A stretch of DNA of 64,000 bases from Pseudomonas sp. SJZ074 (lineage in GTDB: Bacteria; Pseudomonadota; Gammaproteobacteria; Pseudomonadales; Pseudomonadaceae): assembly GCF_007828215.1 (NCBI RefSeq), contig NZ_VIUE01000010.1:62001-126000 (forward strand). Direction: 5' to 3'. Positions 58,711 through 64,000 of this stretch are shown piece after piece (position 1 is the first letter of the stretch; every line of letters begins with the position of its first letter). The position numbers and the translations under genes are program-made. The notes under the pieces are model-generated. The model had not been told where the DNA came from. It did not search any database and worked only from the letters and a program-made list of their open reading frames with translations.

Positions 58711-60240
58711 TCAATGGCTGACGTTATCCACAGCGATGGATTCACCGCTGACGTCTTCGTAATACGCTTGGCGCTTGGCGATGATCAGGTACAGCAGGCC
58801 GGCAATCGAAGCGCCGATCAGCCAGGAGAACGGTGAAACGCTGGCGAAGCCGGGCACGAGCGCGAGGACGATCGCGATCAAGGCCGCTGGAATGAATGCC
58901 GCCACGGCCCGCAGGTTGACCCCGTTGCTGTAGAAGTACGCACCGTTCGGGTCCTCGCTGTACAACTGCGGCACGTTGATGCGGCCTTTTCGCAACAGCC
59001 AGTAGTCGACCATGATCACGCCGTACAGCGGGCCGAGCAGGGCACCGAGCCCGGACAGGAAGTACACGATCACCAGCGGGCTGTTATAGAGGTTCCACGG
59101 CAGGATCAACACGGCGATGGCGGCGCTGATCAAGCCGGCGCGGCGGAAGTTCAGGTACTTGGGCGCCAGGTTGCTGAGCACGAAGGCCGGGGCGACGAAG
59201 TTGGCCATGATGTTCACCGCCACGGTGACGATCAGGAACGCCAGGCAACCGAGCACCAGAAAAAAGGTGTTGGGGATCGAGGCGATGACCTGGGTCGGGC
59301 TCTCGATGATCTGTCCGTTGATCTGGAACTGCGCACCGCACAAAAGGACCGTGATGGCGGCAAACACCAGGATATTCACCGGCAGCCCCCAGAAGTTGCC
59401 GACGATGATGGTCCGACGGCACGGGGAAGAGCGGGCGAAGTCACAGAAGTTGAGCACCAGCGTGCCGTAGATCGCCAGCCACAGCGCGCCGCCGGCGAAG
59501 ATATTGCGCCACATCTCGCCGCCGGTCAGCGGTTCGCGGATCGACCAGGCAATGGTTGCATCGGCCTGGGTGTACATCCATCCGGCCAGGGCCGCGACGG
59601 TCACCAGGATTACCGGCCCGGCGAAGCCTTCGTAACGGCGCACCGTTTCCATGCCGTAGGCCAGGATCAACAGTTGCACGAACCAGATCGCCACGAAACA
59701 CACCCAGCCCAGGCTCGACAGGCCAAGGATCGAATTGTGGTCGTAGTCGGCGAAGCCTGGATGAATCGCCGTCAGCAACACTCGGAAAACCACCGACGCG
59801 AGATAGGTCTGAATGCCAAACCAAGCGATGGCGATGACGGCCCTGATCAATGCGGGAATCTGTGCGCCATGGATGCCGAAGCTGATCCGGCTGATCACCG
59901 GGAAAGGCACTCCGGTCTTCTGGCCCATGTAGCCGGACAGGTTCATGAAACCGTACACCAGGGCCGCGCCGATCCCCAGGGACAGGAGGATCTGCCAGCC
60001 ACCCAGGCCCAGCGCATACAGGCCGATGGCGAAGGAGTAGTTGGCGATGTTGTGTACGTCGTTGGTCCACAGGGCAAAGATGCTGTAGCGCCCCCAGCGT
60101 CGACCTTCGGCCTTGGTCGGTGCCAGATCCTTGTTGTGCAGCCTCGGACTCAAGGCCAGGGTGGCGGTGCTTTGATCATCGAAGGCAGTGGTGGGTGAGG
60201 GTAGATCCAGCGCGATGTTGTTGGAGAGACTTGTACGCAT
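58711..60240 (-). CDS. NCS1 family nucleobase/hydantoin:cation symporter
   Basis: A 509-residue transporter with about 12 hydrophobic segments. NDVHNIANYSFAIGLYALGLGGWQ, GVPFPVISRISFGIHGAQIPAL, and LLYGVIMVDYWLLRKGRINVPQLY are family features of the NCS1 type (Mhp1, uracil, allantoin). It imports a nucleobase-like ring compound that the downstream racemase-family enzyme would then act on. The ATG at 60240 is preferred over the frame start at 60282, and a GntR-like palindrome lies 165 bases upstream. Confidence 0.92.
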   Translation of the reverse strand: MRTSLSNNIALDLPSPTTAFDDQSTATLALSPRLHNKDLAPTKAEGRRWGRYSIFALWTNDVHNIANYSFAIGLYALGLGGWQILLSLGIGAALVYGFMNLSGYMGQKTGVPFPVISRISFGIHGAQIPALIRAVIAIAWFGIQTYLASVVFRVLLTAIHPGFADYDHNSILGLSSLGWVCFVAIWFVQLLILAYGMETVRRYEGFAGPVILVTVAALAGWMYTQADATIAWSIREPLTGGEMWRNIFAGGALWLAIYGTLVLNFCDFARSSPCRRTIIVGNFWGLPVNILVFAAITVLLCGAQFQINGQIIESPTQVIASIPNTFFLVLGCLAFLIVTVAVNIMANFVAPAFVLSNLAPKYLNFRRAGLISAAIAVLILPWNLYNSPLVIVYFLSGLGALLGPLYGVIMVDYWLLRKGRINVPQLYSEDPNGAYFYSNGVNLRAVAAFIPAALIAIVLALVPGFASVSPFSWLIGASIAGLLYLIIAKRQAYYEDVSGESIAVDNVSH

Positions 60241-60404
60241 TCCGGCAGGCTCCTGATTCTCGGCGCAGCGATGACTGTGCATGAGCGTGGGCTCGGCAAT
60301 CTTCGTCGCGGCGCGGCAAGCATCATTGGTGATGGGGCATCTGCAGCCTGTACGGGATAGGGCGCTTCAGGCTTGCGGATCTAAAGTGTGTGTATGTTTT
60401 ATTT

Positions 60405-60420
60405 GGTTTGTATACAAAAC
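60405..60420. promoter_or_regulatory. Palindrome GGTTTGTATACAAAAC, GntR-type operator
   Basis: GTTTGTATACAAA(A)C centred on TATA with TTTGTATACAAA perfect. GntR/FCD regulators of nucleobase and hydantoin operons bind TGTATACA-type sites. No such regulator gene lies in the window nearby. Confidence 0.6.
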
Positions 60421-60639
60421 ACTTGTCGTCTCAAGCCAGATTTGTGCCAAGCAAAGATCTAACAGCAGTTATCTTGATTTCGATTAGTTATCAATTTTTA
60501 GATAACTCTATGAAATTTGGCGCTTATAAATTGACTGTTTGAACAGGTATTTATTTTTTGAAGATTGGCAGCAGAGACGGGAGGGGCAGCGAGCGAAACG
60601 CAATGGTGTAACTTTTCGGTGCATTGCATGAAGAAGTGC

Positions 60640-60674
60640 ACACAAAAATGCCACCTGAAGTGACATTTTTGTGT
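60640..60674 (-). terminator. Hairpin after cysH
   Basis: ACACAAAAATG at 60640-60650 pairs with CATTTTTGTGT at 60664-60674. On the minus strand it lies 22 bases beyond the cysH stop and carries a T-run in the descending arm. Confidence 0.65.
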
Positions 60675-60695
60675 ACAGGAAGACCGGCTACGATA

Positions 60696-61436
60696 TCAAG
60701 CCTTGGATTTGCTGATGATGTTGCCGGCGTGCAGGCCGCACTCCTTCTGCGTTGCTTCTTCCCACCACCAGCGGCCTTCGCGTTCGTGCTGGTTCGGCAA
60801 TACCGGGCGGGTGCAGGGCTCGCAGCCGATGCTGATGAAGCCGCGCTCATGCAAGCTGTTGTAGGGCAACTCCAGCATGCGGATGTAGCCCCAGACTTCC
60901 TCGCTGGTCATCTGCGACAGCGGGTTGAATTTGTACAGGGTACGCTCCGGCGTGGAGAACGCCGTGTCGATTTCCAGCACGGCCACCTGGCTGCGAGTGC
61001 CCGGGCTCTGGTCGCGGCGCTGGCCGGTGGCCCAGGCACGAACGTCGGACAGCTTGCGGCGCAGCGGCTCGATCTTGCGGATGCCGCAGCACTCGCCATG
61101 ACCGTCCTTATAGAAACTGAACAGACCCTTTTCCCTCACGAAAGGCTCAAGTTTCGTATGGTCCGGTGAGATCAGTTCGATATCGATCTTGTAGTGCTCT
61201 CGGACCTGATCGATGAACCGATAGGTTTCCGGGTGCAGGCGACCGGTGTCGAGGCTGAACACCTTGACGTTCTTGTTCAGCTTCCAGGCCATGTCCACCA
61301 GCACCACATCCTCGGCGCCGCTGAAAGATATCCACAGGTCATCGCCGAATTCGGCGAAAGCCAGCTTGAGGATGTCTTGTGGAGACTTGTTGGCATAGGT
61401 CGTGGCGAGTTCCACGACATCAAACGATGGGCTCAT
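60696..61436 (-). CDS. cysH: Adenylyl-sulfate (APS) reductase CysH
   Basis: A 246-residue reductase of assimilatory sulfur metabolism. [16 protein letters not shown] is the PP-loop, [18 protein letters not shown] the nucleotide pocket, and the cluster Cys pairs ECCGIRK and GCEPCTRP mark it as the 4Fe-4S type that uses APS rather than PAPS, with thioredoxin as donor. The usual C-terminal catalytic Cys is ECGLH (near 234). It is divergent from thrH. Confidence 0.95.
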   Translation of the reverse strand: MSPSFDVVELATTYANKSPQDILKLAFAEFGDDLWISFSGAEDVVLVDMAWKLNKNVKVFSLDTGRLHPETYRFIDQVREHYKIDIELISPDHTKLEPFVREKGLFSFYKDGHGECCGIRKIEPLRRKLSDVRAWATGQRRDQSPGTRSQVAVLEIDTAFSTPERTLYKFNPLSQMTSEEVWGYIRMLELPYNSLHERGFISIGCEPCTRPVLPNQHEREGRWWWEEATQKECGLHAGNIISKSKA

Positions 61437-61591
61437 CAGGCGGTTTCCTACAGGTCGGTGGCGCTGCGCGCTCTATAGGACGCTGATGGTAACAAAACCG
61501 GCCGGGGCTGGCGCGTTCCTGTGCGTTGCGGCTAGAGTCGGCAGGCCTTTTGTTCACTCAACCGATAAACATCAGAAAATGGGAGTGTCTT

Positions 61592-62209
61592 GTGGAAATT
61601 GCCTGTCTTGACCTGGAAGGTGTGCTGGTCCCGGAAATCTGGATCGCCTTCGCCGAAAAAACCGGGATTGAATCCCTCAGGGCAACCACTCGGGACATTC
61701 CCGACTACGACGTGCTGATGAAGCAGCGGTTGCGCATCCTCGACGAACATGGCCTCAAGCTCTCCGACATACAGGAGGTCATTGCCACGCTCCAGCCGCT
61801 GAACGGTGCCATCGAGTTCGTCGATTGGCTGCGCGAGCGCTTCCAGGTGGTGATTCTTTCCGACACGTTCTACGAATTTTCCCAACCCTTGATGCGCCAA
61901 TTGGGTTTCCCGACGTTGCTCTGCCATCGTCTGATCACGGATGAAGGTGGGCGGGTGACGGGCTATCAACTGCGCCAGAAAGATCCCAAGAGGCAGTCGG
62001 TCCTGGCCTTCAAGAGCCTGTATTACCGGGTGATTGCGGCGGGGGATTCCTACAACGACACCACCATGCTCAGCGAAGCCGACGCCGGTATCCTGTTCCA
62101 TGCGCCGGACAATGTGATCAGGGAATTCCCGCAGTTCCCGGCGGTACACAGCTTTGCCGAGTTGAAGCAGGAATTCATCAAGGCGTCGAACCGCAATCTG
62201 AGCCTGTAA
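61592..62209 (+). CDS. thrH: Phosphoserine phosphatase/homoserine phosphotransferase ThrH
   Basis: A 205-residue HAD enzyme. Motif I is CLDLEGVLVPEIW (near 4-16), motif II the Ser in VILSDTFYEF, and motif IV AAGDSYNDTTMLSEADAG. Motif III Lys is in RQKDPKRQSVLAF. It matches ThrH, which I recall from P. aeruginosa next to cysH and pabB. It dephosphorylates phosphoserine and can pass the phosphate to homoserine. GTG start at 61592 after GGGAG. Confidence 0.95.
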   Translation: MEIACLDLEGVLVPEIWIAFAEKTGIESLRATTRDIPDYDVLMKQRLRILDEHGLKLSDIQEVIATLQPLNGAIEFVDWLRERFQVVILSDTFYEFSQPLMRQLGFPTLLCHRLITDEGGRVTGYQLRQKDPKRQSVLAFKSLYYRVIAAGDSYNDTTMLSEADAGILFHAPDNVIREFPQFPAVHSFAELKQEFIKASNRNLSL

Positions 62210-62218
62210 ACACTATCC

Positions 62219-62313
62219 CCTGTGGGAGCGGGCTTGCTCGCGAATGCGGTGGGGCAGTGACGATGATGTTGACTGACACACCGTATTCGCGAGCAAGCCC
62301 GCTCCCACAGGGT
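62219..62313. repeat. REPIN
   Basis: CCCTGTGGGAGCGGGCTTGC and GCAAGCCCGCTCCCACAGGG, perfect arms with inner GCGAATGCGGT / ACCGTATTCGC. Confidence 0.93.
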
Positions 62314-62326
62314 TGTGTGTCTATGC

Positions 62327-63670
<1,344 letters not shown>

Positions 63671-63807
63671 GGGCGGGGCGGGTCAGCCATTCAGGCGGGG
63701 AAGCGATTGTAATCCCCTGTAGGATTTGCTCCTAGAGGGATGTCGGAGATGGGCACGTCTGTGGCTGTCGATGATGACTGGGGGAAGTATTTGTGATGAG
63801 AACATTC

Positions 63808-63839
63808 TGTGGCGAGGGGATAAATCCCCTCGCCACAAG
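63808..63839. repeat. REP hairpin of the TGTGGCGAGGGG class
   Basis: CTGTGGCGAGGGGATAAATCCCCTCGCCACA, a perfect stem, in the gap between pabB and the partial gene. Confidence 0.9.
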
Positions 63840-63889
63840 TCCACAATGTCCCCGGTCCAAATAATTTGCAGTGTGCAGGTTTAGAGAGA

Positions 63890-64000
63890 TCAGCCCTCAA
63901 CCGGCGGAATATGCCCAAACAACTTTTGGGCAAACGCCACCCGCTCCTCCACGGTCTCAACCACCCCCCGGGCCTTGAGCTCTTCCAGGTGTGCTTCTAC
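63890..64000 (-). CDS. C-terminus of an unidentified protein (cut by window end)
   Basis: Reading the minus strand from base 64000 gives VEAHLEELKARGVVETVEER, then VAFAQKLFGHIPPVEG and a stop at 63890-63892. The helical, charged end with a winged-helix-like feel could belong to a LACTB2-type metallo-beta-lactamase fold protein, which I recall beside pabB in other Pseudomonas, but 36 residues are too few to decide. Confidence 0.6.
   Translation of the reverse strand, partial: VEAHLEELKARGVVETVEERVAFAQKLFGHIPPVEG

Larger units (their letters stand above)
60241..60695. other. AT-rich intergenic region between the NCS1 and cysH genes
   Basis: A 455-base gap, much less GC-rich from 60390 to 60560 than the coding DNA. 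It holds the palindrome at 60405-60420 and the hairpin at 60640-60674. No gene recognised. Confidence 0.6.

Noticed and set aside
60624..61169. Plus-strand frame opposite cysH
   Set aside because: Antisense shadow; cysH has the PP-loop and four cluster Cys.

Overview
The window is chromosomal DNA of a Pseudomonas of the P. fluorescens lineage. The grounds are high GC, dense REP/REPIN repeats of the two Pseudomonas kinds (GTGGGAGCgggCTTGCTCGCGA and TGTGGCGAGGGGAT), and gene neighbourhoods that I recall from Pseudomonas (tatD-rgsA-tetR; etfQO//etfBA; cysH//thrH-pabB). The second repeat kind is, from memory, frequent in the P. corrugata/brassicacearum/kilonensis group, so that subgroup is my best guess.

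Layout. 0-3.8 kb: 3' end of a TatD nuclease, the convergent sRNA RgsA, a TetR regulator, moaA, a DUF4823 lipoprotein and a DUF1285 protein. 3.9-10.4 kb: sugar block 1 (GntR/FCD regulator, SMP-30 lactonase, SDR sugar dehydrogenase, AraFGH-type ABC importer). 10.5-12.5 kb: a Rho-N-domain protein, a Gly-rich secreted protein, a GNAT and a GST. 12.6-17.9 kb: sugar block 2 (dgoK, dgoA, dgoD, DgoT-like MFS, IclR regulator). Together the two blocks give a complete De Ley-Doudoroff route: import, oxidation of galactose (or arabinose/fucose) to the lactone, hydrolysis to galactonate, dehydration, phosphorylation and aldol cleavage. Both blocks carry near-identical promoter modules with a 15-bp palindrome TCCCA-N5-TGGGA at the same distance from the -35 box. 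17.9-20.1 kb: a zinc alcohol dehydrogenase divergent from an AraC regulator. 20.2-24.2 kb: etfQO divergent from etfBA, with a PsrA-type box between them.

24.3-31.7 kb: a periplasmic solute-binding protein, a DUF4398/OmpA lipoprotein pair, a MocR regulator, several small proteins, RraB, a transglutaminase relic, a cytochrome c, and an unlisted 31-residue membrane peptide. 32.1-39 kb: beta-oxidation thiolase plus multifunctional protein, a glutamine amidotransferase, CorA, a PlsC acyltransferase and a crotonase. 39.3 kb: tRNA-Ser(GGA), followed by a 2.4-kb accessory block with small exported proteins and a scar where a broken cupin abuts a broken hydrolase. 41.8-47 kb: an AraC-controlled catabolic operon (MFS, acylpyruvase-type FAH hydrolase, SDR, D-2-hydroxyacid dehydrogenase).

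47.3-57.8 kb: DUF1206 membrane protein, sterol-desaturase-family hydroxylase, DUF6124-type protein with a long structured leader, a soluble hybrid histidine kinase, low-complexity exported proteins, a HAD phosphatase, and an SDR/LysR divergent pair. 57.9-60.3 kb: a hydantoin-racemase-family protein and an NCS1 permease under a GntR-like palindrome. 60.7 kb to the end: cysH, thrH, pabB and the C-terminus of an unidentified protein. All functions are inferred from sequence motifs and remembered family features; no searches were run.
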